The notes under the pieces were generated by a model. The model saw only the letters and a program-made list of their open reading frames with translations. It searched no databases and was not told the origin of the DNA. Position numbers and translations under genes: made by a program. From Chlamydiota bacterium (GTDB taxonomy: Bacteria; Chlamydiota; Chlamydiia; Chlamydiales; RGXB01): 54,491 nucleotides of DNA. This document shows, piece by piece, positions 36,408 to 44,840 of this stretch. The stretch is taken from positions 1 through 54,491 of the forward strand of contig VGMF01000007.1 of assembly GCA_016866475.1 (NCBI GenBank), read 5' to 3'. How positions within the stretch are numbered: position 1 is the stretch's first letter; every line of letters begins with the position of its first letter.

Positions 36408-37700
36408 ATGTTCCATTTTTTTCGCTATTCAATCGCCCCGCTTTTTCTCATGATAGCAACCCCTCTATTTGCCTTTCTTTTTTGGTTTACCGCCACAAAC
36501 CTGGATGGTTCGTTATCGGCATTACTAGATTTTATCCAAAAAGAGGGGGCTAAAAACGTTCTATACGATGTTATCCGGCCCGTATTTTTTGGATCTCGTC
36601 TCTCCTGGTTTGTCCTTACCTGTTTTGCCCTATTTCAAATTCTTTTGATGAAGATTGTGCCTGCCAAGAATTATTTTGGACCAAGGACGGGAAAAGGGAA
36701 TGTTCCTATTTACAAAGAAAACGGGGTAGCATGCTTCATCATCACCCTACTGACCTTTTTTGGACTTACACATTTTACCGCATTCTTCAATCCCGGGTTG
36801 CTCTATGCCCATTTTGGGGAGTTTATAGGTTCTATGAACCTTTTGGGCCTCATTTTTTGTGCTTTTTTGTACATCAAAGGGATGTACTTCCCATCGAGCT
36901 CAGATCACAGTAAAACAGGAAACTTGATTTTTGATTTTTATTGGGGTACCGAGCTTTATCCCCGTGTTTTTGGGATAGATTTGAAGCAATGGACGAATTG
37001 CCGTTTTGGTATGATGGGTTGGCCCTTGGTCATCCTCAGCTATCTTTACACACAAGCCGAAGCAGGTGGTTTGACCTATGCGATGATCGTCAGCGTGGGT
37101 CTACAGCTTTTGTATGTGACTAAGTTTTTTGTTTGGGAAAAAGGGTATATGCGTTCCATCGATATCATGCATGACCGCGCAGGGTATTACATCTGCTGGG
37201 GTTGTCTTGTGTGGCTCCCTGTAATTTACACCTCGGTTCCGCTCTTTTTAGTTCGTCTCCCTGAAACCCTGAATAGTATCGGTGCGGTTATTTTGTTTAT
37301 TCTTGGCGCGATCTCCATCATGGCGAATTTTTGGTGTGATTTTCAAAGAATGTTGCTCAGGGAACAGTTCCAGAAAAACGGGAAACTTACCCAGATAACC
37401 TACATACAGGCGACTTCGAAAGAGGGGGAGGATAAGGGCAAGGTGTATCCTCTCATCACCGGCGGCCTATGGGGCATTTCGAGAAACTTCAGATATGTTC
37501 TCGAGCTTATGGCTACCTTTTTCTGGACTTTGCCGGCAGGTTTTTCCTTAGTGCTCCCCTGGTTTTATTTCTCTTTCTTAGTTCTGTTACTGGTGGATAG
37601 GGCTAACCGAAACGACCATAGATGTCGCTTGAGGTACAAGGAAGACTGGGATGCGTACTGTAAAAAAGTACCCTACAAGATTTGTCCATGGATTTACTGA
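36408..37700 (+). CDS. Sterol delta-7 reductase-like protein (ERG4/ERG24/DHCR7 family)
   Basis: 430-aa polytopic protein with roughly nine hydrophobic helices. Two family signatures are visible: FDFYWGTELYPRVFGIDLKQW at ~178-198 followed by GMMGWPLVI, and the C-terminal RANRNDHRCRLRYKEDWDAYC...VPYKICPWIY block (~396-430), where family members bind NADPH and sterol. It is closest in my reading to 7-dehydrocholesterol reductase. Bacteria do not usually make sterols; such genes are known from Coxiella and some environmental chlamydiae (from memory), probably acting on host sterols. The start codon directly abuts the stop of the upstream gene. A strong terminator follows. Confidence 0.88.
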   Translation: MFHFFRYSIAPLFLMIATPLFAFLFWFTATNLDGSLSALLDFIQKEGAKNVLYDVIRPVFFGSRLSWFVLTCFALFQILLMKIVPAKNYFGPRTGKGNVPIYKENGVACFIITLLTFFGLTHFTAFFNPGLLYAHFGEFIGSMNLLGLIFCAFLYIKGMYFPSSSDHSKTGNLIFDFYWGTELYPRVFGIDLKQWTNCRFGMMGWPLVILSYLYTQAEAGGLTYAMIVSVGLQLLYVTKFFVWEKGYMRSIDIMHDRAGYYICWGCLVWLPVIYTSVPLFLVRLPETLNSIGAVILFILGAISIMANFWCDFQRMLLREQFQKNGKLTQITYIQATSKEGEDKGKVYPLITGGLWGISRNFRYVLELMATFFWTLPAGFSLVLPWFYFSFLVLLLVDRANRNDHRCRLRYKEDWDAYCKKVPYKICPWIY

Positions 37701-37706
37701 GATGTT

Positions 37707-37743
37707 AAAAAAAGGGCCCCAATCGAATTCGGGCCCTTTTTTT
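37707..37743 (+). terminator. Intrinsic terminator of the phhB-mutarotase-sterol reductase operon
   Basis: Stem AAAAAAAGGGCCC / GGGCCCTTTTTTT (13 bp) with an 11-base loop, followed by further T (eight T in total). It is symmetrical, so it can also stop the minus-strand gene coming from 37780. Confidence 0.85.
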
Positions 37744-37779
37744 TGGTTAGATCAGATTTAAGACACCTATATGAAGGGC

Positions 37780-38076
37780 TCAATCGCTTTTTTTAGGCAT
37801 GTGGGATGCCATCTTGTGAGCCGTAGATAAAAAGGTATAGAAACTGGACACGGCCATAATGCAAATGGCCCCATCGACAAATTTTTTCTTTGTAGGCTCC
37901 ATCGATGCGACTCTTGCCCCTATCGCTAAAATGGCCCCAAGACCCAATGTAAGAAAAAGGTTATCCTTAGCCTCTACAAGTTTCGGGCGCATTACCAATG
38001 GGACAAAATCTCGACTGAGATCGTAATCGAAAAGGGTTCCGTTCAAGGATTTTCTTAGAATTTCGAAATGCATCAT
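37780..38076 (-). CDS. Small two-helix membrane protein (paralog A)
   Basis: 98 aa. After ~38 soluble residues (FEILRKSLNGTLFDYDLSRDF) come two likely transmembrane helices at about 41-60 and 67-87. It lines up with the next upstream gene over most of its length: F-x-I-x-R-x-S-x-x-G-T at the start, K(D/E)xLF before helix 1, GA-x-R-V between, and a similar end, so the two are tandem duplicates. Unknown function; a terminator for both directions lies just downstream. Confidence 0.6.
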   Translation of the reverse strand: MMHFEILRKSLNGTLFDYDLSRDFVPLVMRPKLVEAKDNLFLTLGLGAILAIGARVASMEPTKKKFVDGAICIMAVSSFYTFLSTAHKMASHMPKKSD

Positions 38077-38086
38077 AATTGTCTAA

Positions 38087-38404
38087 CTAAAATTTGGGTT
38101 TTAAAAAGAGTTCGTTGTTGGCGTAATTAACAAAAGTATTGACCTCTGAAATGTAGGAACAAAACTTAAAGAATACCAAACTAAAAGCTGTGACCTTTAA
38201 TAGAGATGCAGCATTTGGGGGCATGCGAAATACTCTAGTGGCTCCTAAACAAAATCCGGCACTAGCGCTAACAAAGAAGAGTTCCTTTTTTTCCCTGTAA
38301 ACGGAACGGATCATCTCTTTGCTTAAATCTGAGGGGTTTAAAGGGAGCTGTTCTACCGTTCCGCCTATCGAATTTCTAATTATTTGAAATTGAGAAATAC
38401 ACAT
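38087..38404 (-). CDS. Small two-helix membrane protein (paralog B)
   Basis: 105 aa with the same plan as the following gene: FQIIRNSIGGTV start, KKELFFVSASAGFCLGATRVF helix 1 and LLKVTAFSLVFFKFCSYI helix 2. Identity to paralog A is low but collinear. The stop is ten bases before the start of paralog A, so both are probably one transcript. Unknown family; possible inclusion-membrane-type protein because of the paired hydrophobic segments, though the lobe is not long enough to be sure. Confidence 0.6.
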   Translation of the reverse strand: MCISQFQIIRNSIGGTVEQLPLNPSDLSKEMIRSVYREKKELFFVSASAGFCLGATRVFRMPPNAASLLKVTAFSLVFFKFCSYISEVNTFVNYANNELFLKPKF

Positions 38405-38460
38405 AAGTCTTATAAATTTAATTTATTTAATCTGTTGTGTAATTAAATCATTTTTAACAA

Positions 38461-40311
38461 TTAATTAAAAGTTTGTTTATTTGAAATAGTTAGAAGTGTC
38501 TCGTAGAGGGCCCCTGTAGCGGCTAGGACGACATCTTGGACGCGTGCTCTGTCCAGGTTTGTCCAACGTACGCCAAACTTCCGTTCATAGAGGCTGTAGG
38601 CCTCATGTGCTTTTTTTAAAGAGGCTCTTCCTAAAGAAAGGAGTTGTTGCACTTGTGAGGGGTCGAGACCTAAGTTGTTATTCAAGAAAAGATCGGAATC
38701 GTCATGACTCAAAAGCGATTTAATGTAGCTGGGGTAAAGGGCAAAAGCTGTGTCAAAAGCCTCTTTTTCATCAAAATGAAATTCTTTCAAAATGGTCTTA
38801 AAAAAATGGATTGGATCGAACACCTCGAAAACTTTAGATATCGGCCCCACTGCGGCCCCGGGGGCTCCTTGGAAGGATTTGAATTTTTCGGGCAGGGCAA
38901 AGTAGAGATTATTTACAAAATTTCTTTTCTGAAAATGGTTCTGTGAGACCCTTTTAAGCCGTTTGAGTCCCTGGACAGTTTTTAGATCTCCAGGATATGT
39001 CGGGACAAACTTCATCGCTTCTAATTTCATCCGTTCCGGCTCAGATGTGATCAATGCCTCTTTGTTTTCAAAGAGAGCCGTTTTTGGATTCAAGATCCCT
39101 TGGTTTAAGAGACTTTTGATCATTCTACGCGACTCCATTTTTTTTGAAGGGGAGTTGGCGTCTGGGACGAATGTTGCATTGTCTAAAAAACCTTTTAGTT
39201 CCTCAACCCCATAACCGCTAAAGTAGGCGACCCCAGGCTCCGGCATGTAACACGAGAGGGGATAGGTTTTATGCATCGCCGCTCGGACGGTCATATCGAT
39301 TTGAGCTGCAACTCTGGAGAGTTTTTGGGCTTGTTGTCCGAACCCATAGCCCAAAGAAATCAAGGAGGGGAAATTGCAATTCGCGATCTCATCCTCTATG
39401 ATTGCGTCTAAAATGGTGAAGTACCCCTGTTCTTTTGCTTTGAGGGATACAGCATCATCATCCATAGTTAGAAAATAGCTTATAGCATCGGGGGCTAAAG
39501 ATTCGATTTTTAGAACAAGTTCTTGGGTTGCCGGACTGTCCATGCAGGCTTGTCGTATTTTGCAAAAAGGGATCTTCTTATGAATCGATTTTTTCAATCT
39601 ATTGCCATCTTCGAGCTCAAGTTCAGCACGTAGAAGAGCAGCTTTTTTCGGATCAAGGATTTTGACCATTTTGAAAGCCTGTCTCGGTTTATCAAGATGA
39701 CTGGAAGCCTTTTTTTTGTGTTTGTAAATGAGTGGGATTTTCCAAAAAAACCCTGTTGCGGCCACATGCTTGTCATCAAAGCCTTTAAAAGAGGCGACAA
39801 GGTCGCGAAAAGCGTTGTTTAAACTTTGATCGATCGACTTGAATTGATTCATCCCGAAGGTCAAAAAGAGCCTGGATGTTGCCTCTTCCATATTGGATTG
39901 CCCAGATTCCCAAAAACCCTCTTTGAAAATGAGCGCTGTCTGGTTCTCGATTTTTTGGATCAGGGGAGGTTTTTCATTTCGGGAGTAGAGTCTGGGCTGC
40001 GTAGATGTGGGGATCGAAATGAGATAAATTGGTTTTGAGGGATCGACAAATTCCCCTTCAGCCCTGTTATTGTTTTGTGGTTTTATCCATTTTGAAATTT
40101 TTGTCGCTTTATTTTCATCGTACTTAAAAGGGAAATGGGGACTAACAGACCCGGTATTACTTGAAATAAGATTATAAAGCCAATCCTGCCGCACCTGTTT
40201 TTTCTCAAGGTGCTCATGGAACTGGGTCTCAAAGTAATTTTTTTGAAGATCGGAAAATACGGTTCTTTGTGGCATCATTGGTATATTATATAATAATTTA
40301 TGTATTTTCAT
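38461..40311 (-). CDS. Large protein of unknown function
   Basis: About 616 aa. Starts are uncertain: ATG at 40311, or ATG pairs at 40278/40275 (MMPQRTVF), none with a good ribosome-binding site. The protein is soluble and mixed in character. The N-terminal third contains basic stretches; the middle has YFLTMDDDAVSLKAKEQGYFTILDAII and SLISLGYGFGQQAQKLSRVAAQIDMTVRAAM; the C-terminal part FGVRWTNLDRARVQDVVLAATGALYETLL is helical. No signature recognised. Composition and lack of family suggest a host-directed or lineage-specific protein. It is divergent from the exporter operon that starts at 40520. Confidence 0.6.
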   Translation of the reverse strand: MKIHKLLYNIPMMPQRTVFSDLQKNYFETQFHEHLEKKQVRQDWLYNLISSNTGSVSPHFPFKYDENKATKISKWIKPQNNNRAEGEFVDPSKPIYLISIPTSTQPRLYSRNEKPPLIQKIENQTALIFKEGFWESGQSNMEEATSRLFLTFGMNQFKSIDQSLNNAFRDLVASFKGFDDKHVAATGFFWKIPLIYKHKKKASSHLDKPRQAFKMVKILDPKKAALLRAELELEDGNRLKKSIHKKIPFCKIRQACMDSPATQELVLKIESLAPDAISYFLTMDDDAVSLKAKEQGYFTILDAIIEDEIANCNFPSLISLGYGFGQQAQKLSRVAAQIDMTVRAAMHKTYPLSCYMPEPGVAYFSGYGVEELKGFLDNATFVPDANSPSKKMESRRMIKSLLNQGILNPKTALFENKEALITSEPERMKLEAMKFVPTYPGDLKTVQGLKRLKRVSQNHFQKRNFVNNLYFALPEKFKSFQGAPGAAVGPISKVFEVFDPIHFFKTILKEFHFDEKEAFDTAFALYPSYIKSLLSHDDSDLFLNNNLGLDPSQVQQLLSLGRASLKKAHEAYSLYERKFGVRWTNLDRARVQDVVLAATGALYETLLTISNKQTFN

Positions 40312-40390
40312 CAATCAAGATCGCCCTTTATTCCCTTAAAAAAAAGGTCGGCTGGCCTCTAAGAATCGGCGGTAAAGCTTTAAAAATCCA

Positions 40391-40419
40391 TTTACATCCC
40401 GGATAATTTCACCTAAATG
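40391..40419 (+). promoter_or_regulatory. Candidate promoter for the exporter operon
   Basis: TTTACA (40391-40396), 17 bases, TAAATG (40414-40419), about 100 bases before the first exporter gene. Match is modest, and a six-codon frame (MKRALF, 40439-40459) with a good AAGGG site lies just downstream and may be a leader. Confidence 0.3.
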
Positions 40420-40519
40420 GCAACGTTTTTAAGGGACTATGAAGCGGGCCCTTTTTTAGTTTTAAAAACTGAATATCAATCTCTTGTGTTTTTTAAAAAA
40501 AAAAGATAGAGCAAGGGGT

Positions 40520-41443
40520 ATGTTTGTACGTGTCGGGTTACCGATTGCATCGGGGTTAGGAGTTTTGTTGGCTGTAGCAGCGATGGTGGCTGGGGCTCAA
40601 AAAGCACCTTTAAGACCCATCCCTTTTCCCCCTTCCGTCTCCCCATATAAGCACACGATCGCCGGGAGCGGAGTCGTAGAGGCCTCCACGGATGATATCT
40701 ACATCGGCACCCCGTTCAACGAGATCATATGGGACGTATTTGTTGAGGTTGGGGACGAGGTAAAAAAAGGGGATCTTCTATTCCACCTGGACACACGCAC
40801 TTTTGATGCACAGTTAGTTGAGGCGATGGCTGCTAAAGAGAAGGCACAGGTCGAATTGGAAAATATTTCTACCGAGCTATCCCTTTACAACGCACTTAGC
40901 GATAAGCGGGCAATCAGCTTGAACAGTTACAACCAAACTTTTTACAGAAAACAGGCGGCAGAGGTGGCTTTGGAGGCAGCGGAGGCAAAAATCCGGACAG
41001 CTAAGACGTATATCGACAGGTCATTTGTGAAGGCCCCTTGTGATGGCAAAGTGTTGCAAAAAAGCATTCACAGGGGAGAAACTGCCAACCTCAACCCTTT
41101 CAATAATGAGAGCCTAATTGTATTCGGTCCGAAATGCCCATTTCATTTGCGGGTAAGTATCGATGAAGACGATGCATGGCGATTTCAATCCAATACGTGT
41201 GCTGTTGCTTTTGTGAGGGGGAACAGCTCCTTGAAATACCCCTTGAAATGGGTACGCACCGAACCTCTCATGATCCCAAAAAGATCGTTAACCGGGGACA
41301 ATGCAGAGAGGGTAGATACGCGTGTTCTTGTAGTCATTTACAGTTTTGACTGCGATACCCCTTTTGTGTACATGGGGCAGGTGATGGATGTTTATATCCA
41401 GGCCATTTCTGCCGATACTAGGTACCCTGATGCAAAGATGTAG
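40520..41443 (+). CDS. Membrane fusion protein of tripartite exporter (HlyD/DevB-like)
   Basis: 307 aa from the ATG at 40520 (AAGGGG just before it; a longer GTG-type start at 40484 is possible). One N-terminal membrane helix (VGLPIASGLGVLLAVAAMVAG), then the HlyD barrel-sandwich: GSGVVEASTDDIYIGTP, VFVEVGDEVKKGDLLFHLD, a coiled coil (~100-150) and the second half VKAPCDGKVLQKSIHRGE. The membrane fusion proteins of DevBCA/MacA exporters link an inner-membrane ABC pump to an outer-membrane channel. The following channel gene overlaps its 3' end. Confidence 0.85.
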   Translation: MFVRVGLPIASGLGVLLAVAAMVAGAQKAPLRPIPFPPSVSPYKHTIAGSGVVEASTDDIYIGTPFNEIIWDVFVEVGDEVKKGDLLFHLDTRTFDAQLVEAMAAKEKAQVELENISTELSLYNALSDKRAISLNSYNQTFYRKQAAEVALEAAEAKIRTAKTYIDRSFVKAPCDGKVLQKSIHRGETANLNPFNNESLIVFGPKCPFHLRVSIDEDDAWRFQSNTCAVAFVRGNSSLKYPLKWVRTEPLMIPKRSLTGDNAERVDTRVLVVIYSFDCDTPFVYMGQVMDVYIQAISADTRYPDAKM

Positions 41444-42839
41444 AGCAATTTTTTTTCTGATTGCTTTCGGGTGCAGTGTCGGACCAAAATACCATCCGCC
41501 AAAAACTGAGGTCGCAACCGACTATAAGAATAGCGACAAAGAGATGGGCTCAAATGACCCAGAGCCGGTCAATTTGTGCGTCTGGTGGAAACAGTTCAAG
41601 GATCCCACTCTAGATACCCTCGTGGAAAAAGCCTTCGCAAATAATTTTGATCTGTTGCAAGCCTTTGAAAGGATCCGCCAGGTGCGCGCATACTATAATA
41701 TCCAGACAGCGAACCTGTTTCCAAGTCTGGATTTCAACGGAACTTTCAGCCGGTACGCAACCAGCCAAAATCTTTTCGATTCACCATTTCTAGGCCCAAG
41801 AATACAAAATCTGTTCCAATTGGGATTTGACGTGAATTGGGAAATTGATCTTTTTGGAAGATTAAGAAATTTAAAAGCTGCCGCCCAAGCCGATCTTATT
41901 GCCACTAAAGACGACTACATATCCCTTATGGTTACAGTTCTAGCTGATGTTGCGAGAAATTATACCCTTTACAGGGCTTTTGAAAAAAAAGGGGAAAATT
42001 TAAAGAGGCAAATTCAGGTAAAAAAAACCATCAACGATCTCAATCGGTCTTTAGCCAAATCGGGGCTGGAATCCTGGGATTTGTTTTACTTAACAAGAGC
42101 CCAGATCCGCGCTTTGGAGGCGAAGGTGCCCCCCTTGCAAATGCAGATGGAGTACGCGGTGAACAGGTTGGCAGTACTCACAGGGGAGCAACCCGAATTT
42201 TTTACAATCAAAGGGGAGGGGGATATTTTAAAGGCCCGGGGGTTGATTCCTCTAAATATCCCGTCAAAACTTCTACAAAGGCGGCCCGACATCCGCAAAA
42301 AAGAAAGAGAGCTTGCTGCTGCAACGCATCGGACAGCTGCAGCAGTAGCCGATTTTTTTCCCACCTTTTCTTTGAGCGGTTCGTATGGGTGGGAGGCCAG
42401 CCGCTTTTTTAAGTGGTTTCGTCCCGAAAGTAGTTCCTGGGACATCACACCTGGTTTGGCACTTCCCTTGATCAATTTTGGTCGCATACAATCTCAGGTA
42501 CAAATCAAAGCAGCGGAACAAAAAGAGGTTTTTTACGCTTACCAAGCTGTAGTCCTCAAAGCCCTGGAGGAGGTGGAGAACAATCTATTCACCTATATGC
42601 AACAACAGGGGCGTATCGCCACATTAGAGTTGGAATACAAAGATTTTTTGGAGAATCAGGCTCTTGCTTTGAGCCGTTTTACTAGCGGGTTGAGCCCTTT
42701 AGTAGAGGCTTTGAACCAGGAGTGGAACTACTTGAATGTGGAGTATGAGTGGATTGAGGCCAACCAGGTCCTTTCGGAAAGCTTAATAGCTTTATACAAA
42801 TCTTTGGGCGGAGAGTGGGAATGTTTCGGTACGCTTTGA
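41430..42839 (+). CDS. Outer-membrane efflux channel (TolC/NodT family)
   Basis: 469 aa from the ATG at 41430, overlapping the fusion-protein stop. The short leader FFLIAFGC ends at a lipobox-like Cys followed by SVGPKYHPP, the standard NodT-type lipoprotein start (CxVGPxYxxP). The mature protein has the two OEP repeats of long helices with strands: NFDLLQAFERIRQVRAYYNIQ, QLGFDVNWEIDLFGRLRNL, LQRRPDIRKKERELAAA and YQAVVLKALEEVENNLFTY. It forms the trimeric outer-membrane exit duct. Its stop overlaps the permease gene. Confidence 0.92.
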   Translation: MQRCRAIFFLIAFGCSVGPKYHPPKTEVATDYKNSDKEMGSNDPEPVNLCVWWKQFKDPTLDTLVEKAFANNFDLLQAFERIRQVRAYYNIQTANLFPSLDFNGTFSRYATSQNLFDSPFLGPRIQNLFQLGFDVNWEIDLFGRLRNLKAAAQADLIATKDDYISLMVTVLADVARNYTLYRAFEKKGENLKRQIQVKKTINDLNRSLAKSGLESWDLFYLTRAQIRALEAKVPPLQMQMEYAVNRLAVLTGEQPEFFTIKGEGDILKARGLIPLNIPSKLLQRRPDIRKKERELAAATHRTAAAVADFFPTFSLSGSYGWEASRFFKWFRPESSSWDITPGLALPLINFGRIQSQVQIKAAEQKEVFYAYQAVVLKALEEVENNLFTYMQQQGRIATLELEYKDFLENQALALSRFTSGLSPLVEALNQEWNYLNVEYEWIEANQVLSESLIALYKSLGGEWECFGTL

Positions 42840-43972
42840 AGATGTTGATCAACGACAGGGCTAAATATGTCGGTATCGTCACCGGGCTCTCCTTCGCCTC
42901 GTTTATTATTGTACAGCAGGCCTCTATTTTTGTAGGCCTGATGTTGCGCACGATAGGATTTATCTACGACACACCCCAACCCGATGTTTGGGTCATGGAT
43001 GATAAAGTGCAGTTTATTGACGATACTAAACCAATGAGCGATACACGCCTGTATAGGGTCAGGGGGATTGATGGGGTAGCTTGGGCGGTGCCTCTTTACA
43101 AAGGGATTTTAAAAGCCCGTTTGAATAGTGGCAATTACCAAAACTGCAACCTGATCGGTGTCGATAGCGCCACTTTGATAGGAGCCCCCCCTATCATGCT
43201 GGAGGGGGATATCATCTCTTTAAGGGATCCCGATGCTATTATCGTTGACACCGTTGGGGCTAATGATAAACTCTCGTTGGATTTTCCCGTTCGCAGCCAA
43301 CCTTTGGTTAATGGCGATGTTATTGAGATCAACGATAAAAGAGCCAAGGTTGTGGGGATTTGTAAGGCGGCAAGAACGTTCCAATCCCAGCCTACAGTCT
43401 ACACCACTTACAATAGGGCGCTCAATTATGCTCCGAACGAAAGAAAGCTCCTCTCTTTCATATTGGTCAAAGCTAAAGAGGGGATCAGCCCGAAAGATTT
43501 AGCTAGATCGATTACCAATATGACCGGTCTCAAAGCTTTCGACAGAGAAGATTTTCGTTGGCTTACGATCTCGTATTATCTAAAATACACAGGGATCCCT
43601 ATCAATTTCGGAATATCGGTCCTACTAGGTTTTATCATAGGCACAGCGATTGCCGGTCAGACATTTTATAATTTTACACTCGATAATCTCCGCTATTTTG
43701 CTACATTTCGAGCGATGGGAGCACCCATGACGATGCTCAGAAAAATGATTTTGCTCCAATCTTTTTGGGTGGGGGGAATCGGATGGGGAATCGGAACCGG
43801 AGCCGCCTCCATTTTTGGATTTGTGTCCAAAAACAGCGAACTTTCTTTTGTACTGACATGGTGGCTTTTTTTAGCTTCGATGACGGCCGTGGGGCTGATA
43901 TCGGCACTCTCGTCGTTCCTGTCGCTAAAAAAAATTGAAAAGATGGACGCCTCCATCGTTTTCAAAAGTTAA
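42821..43972 (+). CDS. ABC exporter permease (DevC/FtsX-type)
   Basis: 383 aa from the ATG at 42821 (GGAGAGTGGGA upstream). One membrane helix near the N-terminus (YVGIVTGLSFASFIIVQQASIFVGL), a ~230-residue periplasmic domain, then three helices at the end (GISVLLGFIIGTAIAGQTFYN, MILLQSFWVGGIGWGIGTGAASIF, WWLFLASMTAVGLISALSSF), the 1+3 topology of MacB/DevC permeases. The cytoplasmic loop with FATFRAMGAP is the ATPase contact. DevBCA systems in cyanobacteria export glycolipids; the cargo here is unknown. Confidence 0.87.
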   Translation: MFRYALKMLINDRAKYVGIVTGLSFASFIIVQQASIFVGLMLRTIGFIYDTPQPDVWVMDDKVQFIDDTKPMSDTRLYRVRGIDGVAWAVPLYKGILKARLNSGNYQNCNLIGVDSATLIGAPPIMLEGDIISLRDPDAIIVDTVGANDKLSLDFPVRSQPLVNGDVIEINDKRAKVVGICKAARTFQSQPTVYTTYNRALNYAPNERKLLSFILVKAKEGISPKDLARSITNMTGLKAFDREDFRWLTISYYLKYTGIPINFGISVLLGFIIGTAIAGQTFYNFTLDNLRYFATFRAMGAPMTMLRKMILLQSFWVGGIGWGIGTGAASIFGFVSKNSELSFVLTWWLFLASMTAVGLISALSSFLSLKKIEKMDASIVFKS

Positions 43973-43984
43973 AAAGGGGGAAAG

Positions 43985-44689
43985 ATGGAGGCGATTCGCT
44001 GTGAAAAACTCTTTAAAACGTACGGTTCAGGTGCAAACGCGGTGCATGCCGTAAAGGGTGTGGATCTGGTTGTCAACACCGGTGAACTTCTTTTGATTGT
44101 CGGCCCCTCCGGCTCCGGAAAAACGACTCTGATCTCCGTTATAGCGGGCATTCTCCCCTACGAAGAGGGGGTATGCAATGTATTCGGCAAGGAGTATCGA
44201 GCTATGGACGAAGAGGAGAAGACTCGATTTCGAAAAACAAATATCGGATTTGTATTCCAGTCCTTCAATTTGATCCCCATGCTCACTGCAACGGAGAATG
44301 TTGCTGTACCGCTATTACTGAACGGTATAGAGAGTGTCGAAGCAGAAACCAGAGCAAAAACCCTTTTGACTGAGCTTGATCTTTCGGACAAACTGCAAAC
44401 AAGTCCTAAAGAACTTTCGGGGGGCCAGCAGCAAAGGCTTGCCATCGCCAGAGGGTATATTCATGAACCGAGATTGATTGTTTGCGATGAGCCAACAGCC
44501 TATTTGGATCACAAAACAGGCGATATGGTGATGGAAATTTTGAAAAAAAAGGTGCTGAATAAAGACAGGGCGATCATCGTTGTGACCCACGATCCGAGGA
44601 TATTTTCCTACGCCGATAGAATCTTGGAAATGGAAGACGGGCAATTGGTAGAGAAAGAAAAACGGGTACCTCTACCTCAATCTTCTTAA
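43985..44689 (+). CDS. ABC exporter ATPase (DevA/LolD/MacB-type)
   Basis: 234 aa. Walker A GPSGSGKTT (~40), Q-loop VFQSFNLIP, signature LSGGQQQR (~142), Walker B RLIVCDEPTAYLD and the H-loop VTHDPR. This is the typical energising subunit of the FtsX-type exporters, last gene of the four-gene set fusion protein / outer channel / permease / ATPase. Start ATG follows AAAAAGGGGGAAAG. The D-loop is AYLD, not SALD, a common variation. Confidence 0.93.
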   Translation: MEAIRCEKLFKTYGSGANAVHAVKGVDLVVNTGELLLIVGPSGSGKTTLISVIAGILPYEEGVCNVFGKEYRAMDEEEKTRFRKTNIGFVFQSFNLIPMLTATENVAVPLLLNGIESVEAETRAKTLLTELDLSDKLQTSPKELSGGQQQRLAIARGYIHEPRLIVCDEPTAYLDHKTGDMVMEILKKKVLNKDRAIIVVTHDPRIFSYADRILEMEDGQLVEKEKRVPLPQSS

Positions 44690-44840
44690 GGTCGAAAAAA
44701 CAGTATACTCTTTAAAATACATTTCTAAAGGGTAGTTAAGGGCCGCTTTTTTTTATAACCGCTTAGTTTTGTCTTTCTAAAGTAATCTAATTCTAGTTAG
44801 AATTTATCTCTAAATTTATTTGAAACGCAAACAGGTTTTT

